Shown piece after piece: positions 24,781 through 33,836 of a stretch of 64,000 nucleotides of DNA. The translations under genes and the position numbers were made by a program. Origin of the DNA: Polaribacter sejongensis. GTDB lineage: Bacteria > Bacteroidota > Bacteroidia > Flavobacteriales > Flavobacteriaceae. The stretch spans positions 2,611,501-2,675,500 of the forward strand of contig NZ_CP150667.1 of the NCBI RefSeq assembly GCF_038024065.1, read 5' to 3'. The number at the start of each line of letters is the position of its first letter. The first letter of the stretch is position 1. The notes below the pieces were generated by a model. The model was not told where the DNA came from and ran no database searches. It was given only the letters and a program-made list of their open reading frames with translations.

Positions 24781-24812
24781 TGTAGTGGAATTTTGAGGGT
24801 TTTTATTCAGGC

Positions 24813-24903
24813 TGTCATTTCGACTTTTTTGGAGAAATCTCATGATGTTGTTCATTATTGAGTTATCAATGTTATGGGACTTCTCAATACTTCGAAGTGA
24901 CAA
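24813..24903. repeat. Dispersed palindromic element, TGTCATTTCGA family (copy 4)
   Basis: Left end TGTCATTTCGA (24813-24823) and right end TTCGAAGTGACAA (24891-24903) are inverted with one mismatch. The interior holds GGAGAAATCTCATGATG and TCAATGTTATGGGACTTCTC. Confidence 0.65.
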
Positions 24904-24952
24904 TTATTATGCGATTTTGTTGATTTTTATGTTTTTTTTACAACCAACTTTT

Positions 24953-25033
24953 GCGTTAGCGATTGAAACGACATCCTTTTTGCTTTTTCTGCAAAAAGAT
25001 ATAGTGTAAAGCGCGACCCTTATGGTAACGCCC
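24953..25033. repeat. Dispersed GCGTTAGCGATTGAAACG repeat (copy of the GGGCGT family)
   Basis: Contains GCGTTAGCGATTGAAACGAC, GCAAAAAGATATAGTG, AAAGCGCGACCC and AACGCCC. Read in reverse it gives GGGCGTT and GGGTCGCGC, related to the elements near 5930 and 17988. Confidence 0.5.
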
Positions 25034-25037
25034 AAAA

Positions 25038-25063
25038 AAAACCGACACTTTCGCATCGGTTTT
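25038..25063 (-). terminator. Intrinsic terminator of the M13 peptidase gene
   Basis: AAAACCGA / TCGGTTTT (25038-25045 and 25056-25063); on the minus strand the stem is followed by eight T. Confidence 0.85.
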
Positions 25064-25117
25064 AAGTTTTAATATATGGTTTTCATAAAGAGAATCATAC
25101 CAAAAAGGTCTGCGACC

Positions 25118-27196
25118 TTACCAGATTCTTACTCTTTCTTCTGGTTTTAAATACATTTTATCACCTTCTTTAACATCGAACGCTTCATAGAAAGCATCTA
25201 CGTTTTTAAGAGGCATATATGCTCTGTACATTCCAGGAGAGTGTGTGTTTGTCATGATTAAGTTTTTAAGAGCTTCATCACGCATTTTTGTTCTCCAGAT
25301 GGTTCCCCAAGAAAGGAAAAAACGTTGTTCTGGTGTGTAACCATCAATATCTGCTGGTCTACCATTCTTTTGTAAGAAAACCTGTAAACCTTCGTAAGCA
25401 GCTTGTACACCACCTAAATCTCCAATATTTTCTCCTAAGGTATATTCACCGTTTAAATGCATAGAATCTATGGCAATAATATCTGAATATTGTTTGATTA
25501 ATTGTCCGCCAATTTCTTTAAACTTTACAGAATCATCTTCTGTCCACCAGTTGTTCAAATTTCCGTCACCATCAAAACGAGCACCAGAATCATCGAAACT
25601 ATGAGAAATTTCGTGACCGATTACAGCTCCAATTCCACCGTAATTTACAGCTTCGTCTGCTTTATAATTATAAAAAGGAGGTTGTAAAATTGCAGCAGGA
25701 AAAACGATTTCATTATTTACAGGATTAAAATACGCATTTACAGTTTGAGGAGACATACCCCATTCTGTTCTGTCTACTTCGCTACCTAATTTTGCCATTT
25801 CTTTGTTGTAGTTCCACTTGGTTACGTTAATAGCGTTCTCGAAATAAGAACCACCATCTTCTAAACCTTTAACTTGTAATTCTGTATAGTCTTTCCAAAC
25901 ATCTGGATAGGCTATTTTAACCGTTAATTTGTGTAATTTCTCTAAAGCTTTTTCTTTAGTAACTTCACTCATCCAAGGTAATTGTGCAATTCTTGCTTCG
26001 AAACCAAGCATTACATTATCAATCATTTCCTTCGCTTTTACTTTTGCTTCTGGTGGAAACATTTTTTCTACATACAATTTACCTAAAGCTTCACCGATTG
26101 CACCGTTTAAGCTACCTAAAGCACGCTCATCTCTTGCACGTTGTTTTTTAGCTCCACGCATTTCTTTAGAATAGAATTCCCAATTTGCAGTTTCTAAATC
26201 TGTTGATAAAGAACCTAGAGAGCTATTTATAGTATTCCAACGCAATAATAATTTAAGATCTGCTACAGACGCTTTTGTAAAAACATCGCTAAAAGCTTTA
26301 AAATATCCAGGATCTGTAACAATAACTGTTTCTAAATCTGTAACTCCAATACCATCTAAATGTGCTTGCCAATCTATTGAAGGAGACAATTTTTGTAATT
26401 CAGCAATCGTCATTGGATTGTAGATTTTACGAATATCTCTACTTTCTTCTTTAGACATCATTGGTGTTGCCAAACTAGTTTCTAAAGCAACAATTGCTGC
26501 TGCATTCTTTTTAGCTGTAGCTTCATCATCACCAAATTCTTGTAACATTTTTGCTACAAAAACTTCGTACTTTTCTAATTTGTCTTTCACTTTAGCATCA
26601 ACATAGTAATCTCTAGATAAACCTAAAGAACCACCGCCCATATAACCTGCGTATTGGCTGCTGTTTTTTAAATCGTTATAAACGCCAAAACCGTAAAAAC
26701 CTCCACCACCATAGGGTGCCATGTTTGTTAAATACGTTTCAATATCTTTCTTTGTTTTAATTTCATCTACTTTGGCTAAATAAGGCATTACAGGTGCTTT
26801 CCCTTGTGCATTTCTAGCAACAGTATCCATTATTGTTTGGTAATAGTTTACTGCTTTTTCTTGATCTGAATCAATTTCATTTCCTTTAGCATCTTTTATT
26901 TTAGGAAAATTACTTTCTTCAATTGCTTTGTTTAAAATAGTTAAAACATCTGCATCCGTCTTTTTACGAAGCTGGTTAAATCCACCCCAAGAGGTTTGAT
27001 CATCTGGAATTTCGGTTTTATCTAACCAAGTTCCGTTTACGTGTCTAAAGAAATCATCTGTAGGTTTTACAGTTGTATCCATGTTTTCTAAAGCAATACC
27101 TGGTGCTTTTTCTTCTTTTGGGCTGTCTTGTTTACAAGCTACTAAACCTAAAGAGGCAATAGCCGAAACAAAAAAAACATTTTTAATTATCTTCAT
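25118..27196 (-). CDS. M13-family zinc metallopeptidase (neprilysin/PepO-like lipoprotein)
   Basis: 692 residues. Lipoprotein signal (LGLVACKQ, Cys21), so anchored in the periplasm or on the surface. An N-terminal M13_N domain (about 40-430) precedes the catalytic domain with H528-E-I-S-H532 in VIGHEISHSFDD, the third ligand Glu in GENIGDLGG, and NAYFNPVNNEIVFPA before it. The C-terminus ends in RVRIW, as in the family, where an aromatic residue closes the protein. It degrades small peptides. A good -7 box lies upstream and a hairpin terminator downstream, so it is a single-gene unit. Confidence 0.95.
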   Translation of the reverse strand: MKIIKNVFFVSAIASLGLVACKQDSPKEEKAPGIALENMDTTVKPTDDFFRHVNGTWLDKTEIPDDQTSWGGFNQLRKKTDADVLTILNKAIEESNFPKIKDAKGNEIDSDQEKAVNYYQTIMDTVARNAQGKAPVMPYLAKVDEIKTKKDIETYLTNMAPYGGGGFYGFGVYNDLKNSSQYAGYMGGGSLGLSRDYYVDAKVKDKLEKYEVFVAKMLQEFGDDEATAKKNAAAIVALETSLATPMMSKEESRDIRKIYNPMTIAELQKLSPSIDWQAHLDGIGVTDLETVIVTDPGYFKAFSDVFTKASVADLKLLLRWNTINSSLGSLSTDLETANWEFYSKEMRGAKKQRARDERALGSLNGAIGEALGKLYVEKMFPPEAKVKAKEMIDNVMLGFEARIAQLPWMSEVTKEKALEKLHKLTVKIAYPDVWKDYTELQVKGLEDGGSYFENAINVTKWNYNKEMAKLGSEVDRTEWGMSPQTVNAYFNPVNNEIVFPAAILQPPFYNYKADEAVNYGGIGAVIGHEISHSFDDSGARFDGDGNLNNWWTEDDSVKFKEIGGQLIKQYSDIIAIDSMHLNGEYTLGENIGDLGGVQAAYEGLQVFLQKNGRPADIDGYTPEQRFFLSWGTIWRTKMRDEALKNLIMTNTHSPGMYRAYMPLKNVDAFYEAFDVKEGDKMYLKPEERVRIW

Positions 27197-27237
27197 TATT
27201 ATCTGATTTTTGTTGAGTTTAATTATTTGATTAGTAA

Positions 27238-27245
27238 CAAAAATA
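27238..27245 (-). promoter_or_regulatory. -7 box (TATTTTTG) of the M13 peptidase gene
   Basis: Minus-strand TATTTTTG matches TAnnTTTG, 42 bp before the ATG. Confidence 0.55.
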
Positions 27246-27421
27246 GCATATTGTTACATATTTTAAGATTTATTTTTTACTGATTTAGATATTTATCGAA
27301 AAAAAGAAAGTTTAAAAACGCATAATATTTACTGTTTTTTATCAAAAAATCTATTTAACTAAATCGATATTCTTCTTGTAGCATTTTTAATTATAGTAGT
27401 TTTGTAGGGATAAAACTATTT

Positions 27422-28474
27422 ATGAAGGATTATATAATTATAGGAGCAGGACAATCTGGACTTGCGATTGCGTATCATTTAGCCAAACAAAATGCTAATT
27501 TTTTAATTGTTGATGCAAATAAAGAAACTGGTGAACCTTGGTTAAAACGATGGGATTCTCTAAAATTATTTACGCCTTCGGAATTTAATAGTTTACCAGG
27601 AATGGAATTTCCTTATAAAAAAGGACATTATGCTAACAAATACGAAGTTGCCGATTATTTAAAAGCGTATGTTTTTAAGTTTAATATTCCCATTGAATTT
27701 AACCAACGTATAACTTCTTTAAAAAAAGAGAATGGTATTTTTACTTTAAAAAGTGAAGACAAAACTTTTGAAGCAAAAAATGTAATTATTGCAACCGGTC
27801 CGTTTCATAAACCATTTACACCGAGTTGTCATAAAAAAATATCAAAAGACATTTTTCAAATTCATAGTGAACATTATAAAAGTCCGGATCAATTAAAAGA
27901 AGGCGCAACTTTAGTTGTTGGTGCTGGAGATTCTGGCGTACAAATTTTAAATGAAATTTCTAAAGCTAAGAAAAAGGTTTACTTTTCTGGTAAAACAGAT
28001 ATTGTTTCGCTTCCTCAAGAACTTTTAGGAAAAACATTGTGGTGGTGGTTTAGTAAAGTAGGTTTTTTAACGGCGAATAAATATTCTTTTATCGGAAAAA
28101 AATTGAGCAATAACGGTCAGCCAGTTATTGGTACAGATGTAAAAACGTTGTTTAAAAAAGAAAATATTACTTGCGTTGGGAGAACGTTAGATGCCAATGA
28201 AGAAACCATCACTTTCGAGAAACAACAAGTTACCGATATTAAAAACATCGTTTGGGCAACCGGTTTTAAACCAAATTTTAATTGGATAGAAAACATCAAA
28301 TTAGACGAAAATCAGTATCCTAAAAATTACAGAGGCGTAAGCGACATGGAAGGTTTGTATTTTATTGGTTTACCATGGTTATACACAAGAGGTTCTGCCA
28401 CTTTAGGAGGCGTAAAAAAAGACGCAAAATACTTATGTAATTATATTGCTAAAAAACAAAAAGATAGCCATTAA
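27422..28474 (+). CDS. FAD/NAD(P)-dependent oxidoreductase, flavin monooxygenase-like (CzcO type)
   Basis: 350 residues. N-terminal FAD-binding Rossmann motif GAGQSGLAIAYHLAK (about 6-20), then ATGPFHKPFTP, a second NADPH-binding Rossmann motif GAGDSGVQIL (about 163-172) and the ATGFKPNFNW motif near 280. These define group B flavin monooxygenase-like or CzcO-type proteins. It lies alone between divergent M13 peptidase and convergent S9 peptidase. Its stop codon lies inside the terminator hairpin. Substrate unknown. Confidence 0.88.
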   Translation: MKDYIIIGAGQSGLAIAYHLAKQNANFLIVDANKETGEPWLKRWDSLKLFTPSEFNSLPGMEFPYKKGHYANKYEVADYLKAYVFKFNIPIEFNQRITSLKKENGIFTLKSEDKTFEAKNVIIATGPFHKPFTPSCHKKISKDIFQIHSEHYKSPDQLKEGATLVVGAGDSGVQILNEISKAKKKVYFSGKTDIVSLPQELLGKTLWWWFSKVGFLTANKYSFIGKKLSNNGQPVIGTDVKTLFKKENITCVGRTLDANEETITFEKQQVTDIKNIVWATGFKPNFNWIENIKLDENQYPKNYRGVSDMEGLYFIGLPWLYTRGSATLGGVKKDAKYLCNYIAKKQKDSH

Positions 28475-28490
28475 TAACAGCTATCTTTTT
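28458..28490. terminator. Bidirectional terminator overlapping a stop codon
   Basis: AAAAAGATAGC (28458-28468) and GCTATCTTTTT (28480-28490) form a perfect 11-bp stem. The oxidoreductase stop codon (28472-28474) lies in its loop. Confidence 0.85.
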
Positions 28491-28576
28491 TATGTGAAAT
28501 ATATTAATTTTAGATTCCTTCCTTTACAGGGATTAGAAACACCTAATTTTAAAAGGCTTAATTCTTCTTATAAAAA

Positions 28577-30736
28577 TTACGATTTAATTTTAGCAGATAA
28601 CGGATTTGGCAATTGCTCAAAACCCATATTGAATAACGTAAAACCAAAAATATCTGCATATTGCTCAATGGTTTTTGCAACAGGTGTTCCTGCTCCATGA
28701 CCTGCATTGGTTTCAATTCTTATTAATGTAGGATTATCTCCAGACTGTTTTGCTTGCAATTCTGCTGCAAATTTAAAACTATGTGCTGGCACTACTCTAT
28801 CATCATGATCTCCGGTAGTTACTAAAGTTGCCGGATATTGCACACCTTCTTTTACATTATGTACTGGCGAATAGCCTTTTAAATACTCGAACATTTCTTT
28901 GTTATCATCTGCGGTTCCGTAATCATACGCCCATCCTGCTCCAGCAGTAAATGTATGGTAACGCAACATATCTAAAACACCAACTGCAGGCAAAGCAACC
29001 TTCATTAATTCGGGTCTTTGCGTCATGGTTGCTCCCACTAATAATCCGCCATTAGAACCACCACGAATTGCTAAAAACTCTGAAGAAGTATATTTTTCTG
29101 AAATTAAATATTCTGCAGCTGCTATAAAATCGTCAAAAACATTTTGTTTTTTTAATTGCGTTCCTGCATCGTGCCATTTTTTACCATATTCTCCTCCACC
29201 TCTTAAATTAGGCACTGCATATACACCACCTTGTTCCATCCAAACTGCGTTTGCAATACTAAAAGAAGGTGTTAAACTGACATTAAACCCACCGTAACCA
29301 TATAAAATAGTTGGGTTTTTACCGTTTAACTCCACTCCTTTTTTATGAGTAATAATCATCGGGACTTTTGTTCCGTCTTTAGAGGTATAAAAAACTTGTT
29401 TACTTGTATATGCATCAGTATTAAAAGCGATTGAAGGTTTCCAATAAGATTCATATGTTCCGTCTTCTGGGTTGAATTTGTATGACGAACCTGGCGTACT
29501 ATAATTGGTAAAAGAAAAATACAATTCTTTCGCTGCTGTTTTTCCTCCAAAACCGCCAGCAGTTCCAATTCCTGGTAATTTTACTTCTCTAATTAATTTT
29601 CCATCAAAACCGTATTGCAATACTTTAGAAACGGCATCTACCATATACGTTGCAAAGAAATAACCTGCACCAGAATTTAAACTCAATACATTTTCTGTTT
29701 CCGGAATAAAATCTTTCCAGTTTTCTGAAGTTGGGTTTGCAACATCAACAGTTACTACCTTTTTATTTGGCGCATTTAAGTTTGTTACCAAATACACTTT
29801 ACTTCCAATATTTTCTATCGGATAGGTATCACTATCTGTATGCTCTAAAATAGTTACCAACGGACTATTTGGTTTAGAAAGGTCTTTAAAAAATAACTTA
29901 TTTCCAGAGGTTGATACACTTGCAGAGATAAAAAGGTATTGATTGTCTTCAGAAACATTTCCACCAACATAACGGTGTTTTTCTGACGCCTTTTCACCAA
30001 AAACTACAACATCTTCTTTTTGTGATGTTCCTAATTGATGATAATACAATTTGTGTTGATCTGTTTTTGCAGACAACTCACTTCCCTCAGGTTTATCGTA
30101 ACTAGAATAATAAAAACCTTCGTTTTTGTACCACGAGATTCCTGAGAATTTTACATCTACCAACGTATCTTCCTTTATGGTTTTAGAAACTGCATCCATA
30201 ATGATAATTTTACGCCAATCAGAACCTCCTTCAGAAATTGCATAAGCAGCAATTGCCCCATCTTTAGTAAAACTTAACGAGCCTAAAGAAGTAGTTCCGT
30301 CATCAGAAAAATTATTTGGATCTAAGAAAATTTCTGGTTCAGAATCTCCTTTGGTTCTATAAATAACACTCTGATTTTGCAATCCGTTATTTTTAGAAAA
30401 ATACGTGTAATCGCCTTCTATAAAAGGGGTTCCTACTTTTTCATAATTCCATAATTCAGACAAACGCTCTTTTAATTGTTCTCTGTACGGAATCTTATTT
30501 AAGTAATCGAAAGTAACCTCGTTTTCTGCCTTTACCCAAGCTTCGGTTTCTTTACTTCTATCATCTTCTAACCAACGATAATTGTCTACAACAGCGGTTC
30601 CAAAAAGTGAATCTATTACTGGTTTTTTAGTTGTTTCTGGGTATTTCAAATTGATGTTTTTTTGTTTGACTTCTTCGTTACAAGAAACAAATATTGCACT
30701 TGCAAATAAAATAGGAATGATTAATTTATTTTTCAT
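28577..30736 (-). CDS. Prolyl oligopeptidase family serine peptidase (S9A), lipoprotein
   Basis: I start at ATG 30736 ([21 protein letters not shown]), because this gives a proper lipoprotein signal with Cys at about 19; nine further codons upstream would spoil it. 719 residues. An N-terminal seven-blade propeller (about 70-430) is followed by the catalytic alpha/beta domain. The nucleophile lies in [11 protein letters not shown], the acid in [14 protein letters not shown] and the His in TNAGHGAG. It cleaves peptides after proline in the periplasm. Its 3' end is convergent with the flavin oxidoreductase. Confidence 0.95.
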   Translation of the reverse strand: MKNKLIIPILFASAIFVSCNEEVKQKNINLKYPETTKKPVIDSLFGTAVVDNYRWLEDDRSKETEAWVKAENEVTFDYLNKIPYREQLKERLSELWNYEKVGTPFIEGDYTYFSKNNGLQNQSVIYRTKGDSEPEIFLDPNNFSDDGTTSLGSLSFTKDGAIAAYAISEGGSDWRKIIIMDAVSKTIKEDTLVDVKFSGISWYKNEGFYYSSYDKPEGSELSAKTDQHKLYYHQLGTSQKEDVVVFGEKASEKHRYVGGNVSEDNQYLFISASVSTSGNKLFFKDLSKPNSPLVTILEHTDSDTYPIENIGSKVYLVTNLNAPNKKVVTVDVANPTSENWKDFIPETENVLSLNSGAGYFFATYMVDAVSKVLQYGFDGKLIREVKLPGIGTAGGFGGKTAAKELYFSFTNYSTPGSSYKFNPEDGTYESYWKPSIAFNTDAYTSKQVFYTSKDGTKVPMIITHKKGVELNGKNPTILYGYGGFNVSLTPSFSIANAVWMEQGGVYAVPNLRGGGEYGKKWHDAGTQLKKQNVFDDFIAAAEYLISEKYTSSEFLAIRGGSNGGLLVGATMTQRPELMKVALPAVGVLDMLRYHTFTAGAGWAYDYGTADDNKEMFEYLKGYSPVHNVKEGVQYPATLVTTGDHDDRVVPAHSFKFAAELQAKQSGDNPTLIRIETNAGHGAGTPVAKTIEQYADIFGFTLFNMGFEQLPNPLSAKIKS

Positions 30737-30851
30737 GAGTTCAAAGAATTTGGTTTGTATCAAAATTAAGAATATTTAATATATTTATAGTTATTTAAGC
30801 ATTTTTAACTTTTGAAGCTTCAATTTGTAATTTATCAAGTATAAAAACGAC

Positions 30852-30859
30852 TACTTTTG
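30852..30859 (+). promoter_or_regulatory. -7 box (TACTTTTG) of the second thioredoxin gene
   Basis: Matches TAnnTTTG, about 50 bp before ATG 30910. Confidence 0.55.
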
Positions 30860-30909
30860 TGAAAATAGATTACGTATTTCCGATATTGTCGGAAGCAAAT
30901 TAAAAAATT

Positions 30910-31269
30910 ATGACAGAAAACTTAACAAAAGAAACTTTCTTAGAAAAGGTTTTTAATTTTGAAGAAAGCCAAGAATGGAAATTTAAAGGAGACAAACCAG
31001 CATTAATCGATTTTTATGCAGATTGGTGTGGACCATGTAAAGCTATAGCACCTGTTTTAGAGGTTTTATCTGAAGAATACGAAGGTAAAATTGATATTTA
31101 CAAAATAGACACAGAAGCTGAACAAGAATTATCTGCAGCATTCGGAATTAGAAGCATTCCTTCTATGTTATTTTGTCCTGCAGAAGGAGAACCACAAATG
31201 GCAAATGGCGCTTTACCAAAAGCAGAACTAGAACGCATTATTGCAGATGTTTTAAAAGTGACGAAATAA
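30910..31269 (+). CDS. trxA: Thioredoxin
   Basis: 119 residues, a full thioredoxin fold with W39-C-G-P-C43 in YADWCGPCKAIAPVL, and cis-Pro in RSIPSMLF. An N-terminal extension of about 20 residues (to EWKFKGDKP) is common in the Bacteroidota housekeeping form. No signal peptide. It has its own -7 box and a strong terminator, so it is a stand-alone gene, unlike the thioredoxin at 6187. Most likely the main cytoplasmic thioredoxin. Confidence 0.93.
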   Translation: MTENLTKETFLEKVFNFEESQEWKFKGDKPALIDFYADWCGPCKAIAPVLEVLSEEYEGKIDIYKIDTEAEQELSAAFGIRSIPSMLFCPAEGEPQMANGALPKAELERIIADVLKVTK

Positions 31270-31272
31270 ATT

Positions 31273-31300
31273 TGTCATTGCGAAGAATGAAGCAATCTTT
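31273..31300. repeat. Half element of the TGTCATTGCGA family
   Basis: TTGTCATTGCGAAGAATGAAG followed by CAATCTTTT is the left half of the palindrome at 31400-31470. Confidence 0.55.
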
Positions 31301-31311
31301 TAAATAGAATT

Positions 31312-31345
31312 AAAATCTCGAAATTAAGTTTTCGAGATTTTTTTT
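31312..31345 (+). terminator. Intrinsic terminator of trxA
   Basis: AAAATCTCGAAA / TTTCGAGATTTT, a perfect 12-bp stem with a 6-nt loop, then a T-run. Confidence 0.9.
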
Positions 31346-31399
31346 ATTTAAAATATTATACATAAGAATCTAATGTATAAGATAATTATGTATATTTGA

Positions 31400-31470
31400 C
31401 TGTCATTGCGAGTTTACGAAGCAATCTGTTGCTTTAAACTATAAGATTGCTTCGTACCTCGCAATGACAG
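31400..31470. repeat. TGTCATTGCGA palindromic element upstream of PadR
   Basis: Arms 31400-31427 (CTGTCATTGCGAG then TTTACGAAGCAATCT) and 31444-31470 are inverted copies differing by one indel and one base, a 71-bp near-perfect hairpin. It ends 38 bp before the PadR ATG. No T-run follows. Confidence 0.8.
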
Positions 31471-31508
31471 TTACACAAATAAACACTTACACGATTACAC
31501 ATCAAAAA

Positions 31509-31847
31509 ATGGGAAATCAGAAATTATATAAAGGCTCTTTACAAACCATCATTTTAAAGTTGTTAGAAACGAATGATAAAATGTACGGTTATGAAATTAC
31601 ACAAAAAGTGAAAGAACTCACCAAAGGCGAATTAAAAATTACCGAAGGTGCTTTGTATCCTGCATTGCACAAATTAGAAGCCGATGGTTTGTTAGATGTT
31701 GAGGTTGCTAAAGTTGGTAACAGACTTCGAAAATATTACAAACTTACCGAAAGTGGCACTAAAGAAACCGCCAACAAATTGGATGAAATGCAAGAGTTTT
31801 TAAGAACGATGCAACAATTGGTGAATCCTAAATTAAGTTTGGAGTAA
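31509..31847 (+). CDS. PadR-family transcriptional regulator
   Basis: ATG 31509 (MGNQKLYKGSL) is chosen; the longer frame would start inside a palindromic repeat. 112 residues of winged-helix PadR type: TIILKLLETNDKMYGYEI, then KITEGALYPALHKLEADGLL and a YYKLTESG wing. PadR repressors of this small class often control membrane stress or drug-export operons. Thirteen bases downstream begins a run of five related membrane proteins and an ABC exporter, all on the same strand, so it very probably regulates them. Confidence 0.92.
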   Translation: MGNQKLYKGSLQTIILKLLETNDKMYGYEITQKVKELTKGELKITEGALYPALHKLEADGLLDVEVAKVGNRLRKYYKLTESGTKETANKLDEMQEFLRTMQQLVNPKLSLE

Positions 31848-31859
31848 AAAATTTTAGCT

Positions 31860-32516
31860 ATGGAATTAACAAAAGAACAAATTCAACACATTGATAACCA
31901 TTTTAAAAAAATGGGGATTAAATATTGGGATTTAAGACTAGAAATGATAGATCATACTGTGTCTTATATAGAAAGTGAATTCAAATCTGATAATTTTGAA
32001 GAAGCTTTTAAAGGAGCTCTTAAAAAATTTAACTGGAGAGGAAGTTTATCTCATTTAAATAGAGAAGGCTGGCAAAATGTAAATAGAAAATACAGAAGCG
32101 AATATAATAAAGGATTTGTCAATTTTTTTAAAAGTTTTAAAAACCTTTCTCTCTTTATAATTAGTTTTTTAGGTCTTTACTTTATTTCTGAAAATATTTC
32201 TTTTAATGTTTTTAATAAATTATGTTATGGATTATTTATCCTTCCCTTAATTATAGTAATTAAAGAGTTTATTAGTCAATTGTTTAAAAAATATGGGAGA
32301 TCTATTAACTTAGATTATGGTGTAACTTACATGACAATGAGTTTTCTGCTTTTAAATGCAGTTCCTATTTTTTTTAAAGATCAAGGTGAATTTATTCAAA
32401 AAATAGTTTGGTTTATTATTTTACCAGTTCATTTCGTTGCCTTTTATTCTGGATATAATTTATATAAGAAAACTATTGTTAAAGTTGAATTTATGAAAAA
32501 AGCATTGACTTCTTAA
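31860..32516 (+). CDS. HAAS-like membrane protein 1 of 5
   Basis: 218 residues. A soluble helical head (about 1-75, starting MELTKEQIQHIDNHFKK and holding YWDLRLEMIDHTVSYIE) is followed by four hydrophobic helices near 100-122, 125-143, 158-174 and 180-200. The head matches the pattern xYxDxxxExxDHxxxxIE shared by the next four genes, and is HAAS-like, a domain known beside PadR regulators. The most divergent of the set: basic linker RSEYNKGFVNF and no RTEVFD. First gene after padR. Probably a membrane signalling partner; function unproven. Confidence 0.75.
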   Translation: MELTKEQIQHIDNHFKKMGIKYWDLRLEMIDHTVSYIESEFKSDNFEEAFKGALKKFNWRGSLSHLNREGWQNVNRKYRSEYNKGFVNFFKSFKNLSLFIISFLGLYFISENISFNVFNKLCYGLFILPLIIVIKEFISQLFKKYGRSINLDYGVTYMTMSFLLLNAVPIFFKDQGEFIQKIVWFIILPVHFVAFYSGYNLYKKTIVKVEFMKKALTS

Positions 32517-32528
32517 AAAAATAACGCT

Positions 32529-33173
32529 ATGGAATTAACAACACAACAATTACAAAGAGTAGAACATTATTTAAATGTAAAAGACATTACGTATATAGAT
32601 ATAAGGACAGAAGTTTTTGACCATATTGTTTCTGATATTGAAACAAAAATTGAAACTGAAAAATTAGATTTCGAAACTGTTTTTTATAATGTAACTGATA
32701 AATGGAATATTCATTTAAAACAAACATCTAGTTGGCTATATGGAATTGCCTATTCTGCTCCGAAAATTGTAATGAAAAAAGTAAATAACAATTTTAGAAA
32801 ATGGTTCTTAATTTCTAATTCATTAATGATTTTATTATCAATGGCTGAAAAGGAATTAAATCTTTCATTTTCAAAGAACACACAAGTATTCTTAACAAAC
32901 TCTTTAGTTATTATAAATATAATTTCTTCCTTTATTTTAGTTTTTTTAATGACTAAAAACTCAAAAATTAAAGAAAAAACGAGTTATAGTTTTATATTAA
33001 AGACACAAAGTTTAGGTTTTTTCTTAGGTTTTGTTGCCATCTTTTTTTCGGGAATAATTGAAGGTGTTACGCCAATTTATAGCCTAACATTAACGTATAT
33101 AGCGGTAACTTATATTTATTCTCATTTTCTTAAAAAACACAAAGAAGCTATCAAAAAATATAAAATTCTATAA
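32529..33173 (+). CDS. HAAS-like membrane protein 2 of 5 (subfamily A)
   Basis: 214 residues. Head 1-70 with MELTTQQLQRVEHYLNVK and ITYIDIRTEVFDHIVSDIE, then four membrane helices and a basic tail HKEAIKKYKIL. Forms a close pair with the next gene: 51 identical bases around 32673-32723 and 41 identical bases at the 3' end (33132-33172), which shows recent duplication or gene conversion. It is separated from its neighbours by only 12 and 2 bp. Confidence 0.78.
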   Translation: MELTTQQLQRVEHYLNVKDITYIDIRTEVFDHIVSDIETKIETEKLDFETVFYNVTDKWNIHLKQTSSWLYGIAYSAPKIVMKKVNNNFRKWFLISNSLMILLSMAEKELNLSFSKNTQVFLTNSLVIINIISSFILVFLMTKNSKIKEKTSYSFILKTQSLGFFLGFVAIFFSGIIEGVTPIYSLTLTYIAVTYIYSHFLKKHKEAIKKYKIL

Positions 33174-33175
33174 CT

Positions 33176-33832
33176 ATGGAATTAACGACAGAACAACTAC
33201 AAAGAGTAGAAAGTTATTTAGACAAAAAAGAAATTACGTATATAGATATAAGAACAGAAGTTTTTGATCATATTGTTTCTGATATTGAAACAAAAATGGA
33301 GGATAAAAAACTAGATTTTGAAACTGTTTTTTATAATGTAACTGATAAATGGAATATTCATTTAAAACAAGAGTCTAGCTGGATTTTTGGAGTTGCATAT
33401 TCTCTACCTAAAATTGCATTAGAAAAAGCGAAGAGATCTTTTAAAAAATATTATTTCATTAGTGTTTTGTCATTTATAATTCCCTTGTTCATTTTAACAA
33501 TAATCGATCTACACTTTACTGAAAGCATAAAAAATGAATTAAACTTATTTTTACAAACAATAACAGTGTTAACTTTTATTGTATTCGGTTTGCTGTTTAT
33601 TTTAAAATTTAAAGAGAAAACAAAAACTACTTATAGTTTTATTTTAAAAACTCAGAGTTGGAATTTTATTTTTGGCTTTATTATTTTATTCGATTTAGAT
33701 TATATGAATAAAAATGGGGATTTTCAGGCTTCACAGTTAGCCCTTTTAGTAGCTTTTGTTTTCTCTACATATAGCTATTTCCATTTCTACAAAAAACACA
33801 AAGAAGCTATCAAAAAATATAAAATTCTATAG
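33176..33832 (+). CDS. HAAS-like membrane protein 3 of 5 (subfamily A)
   Basis: 218 residues. The head is nearly the same as in the preceding gene (MELTTEQLQRVESYLDKKE, DIRTEVFDHIVSDIE, then NVTDKWNIHLKQ), while the membrane part (about 85-200) is strongly changed, apart from TYSFILKTQSW and the tail HKEAIKKYKIL. This mosaic of conserved head and tail with a variable membrane domain is striking. Two bp separate it from the previous gene. Confidence 0.78.
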   Translation: MELTTEQLQRVESYLDKKEITYIDIRTEVFDHIVSDIETKMEDKKLDFETVFYNVTDKWNIHLKQESSWIFGVAYSLPKIALEKAKRSFKKYYFISVLSFIIPLFILTIIDLHFTESIKNELNLFLQTITVLTFIVFGLLFILKFKEKTKTTYSFILKTQSWNFIFGFIILFDLDYMNKNGDFQASQLALLVAFVFSTYSYFHFYKKHKEAIKKYKIL

Positions 33833-33836
33833 TTTA

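Larger units (their letters stand above)
24780..25117. other. 338-bp gene-free region filled by repeats
   Basis: Holds TGTCATTTCGA-family copy 4 (24813-24903), the GCGTTAGCGATTGAAACGAC repeat (24953-25033) and the terminator of the M13 peptidase gene. Nothing else seen. Confidence 0.7.
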
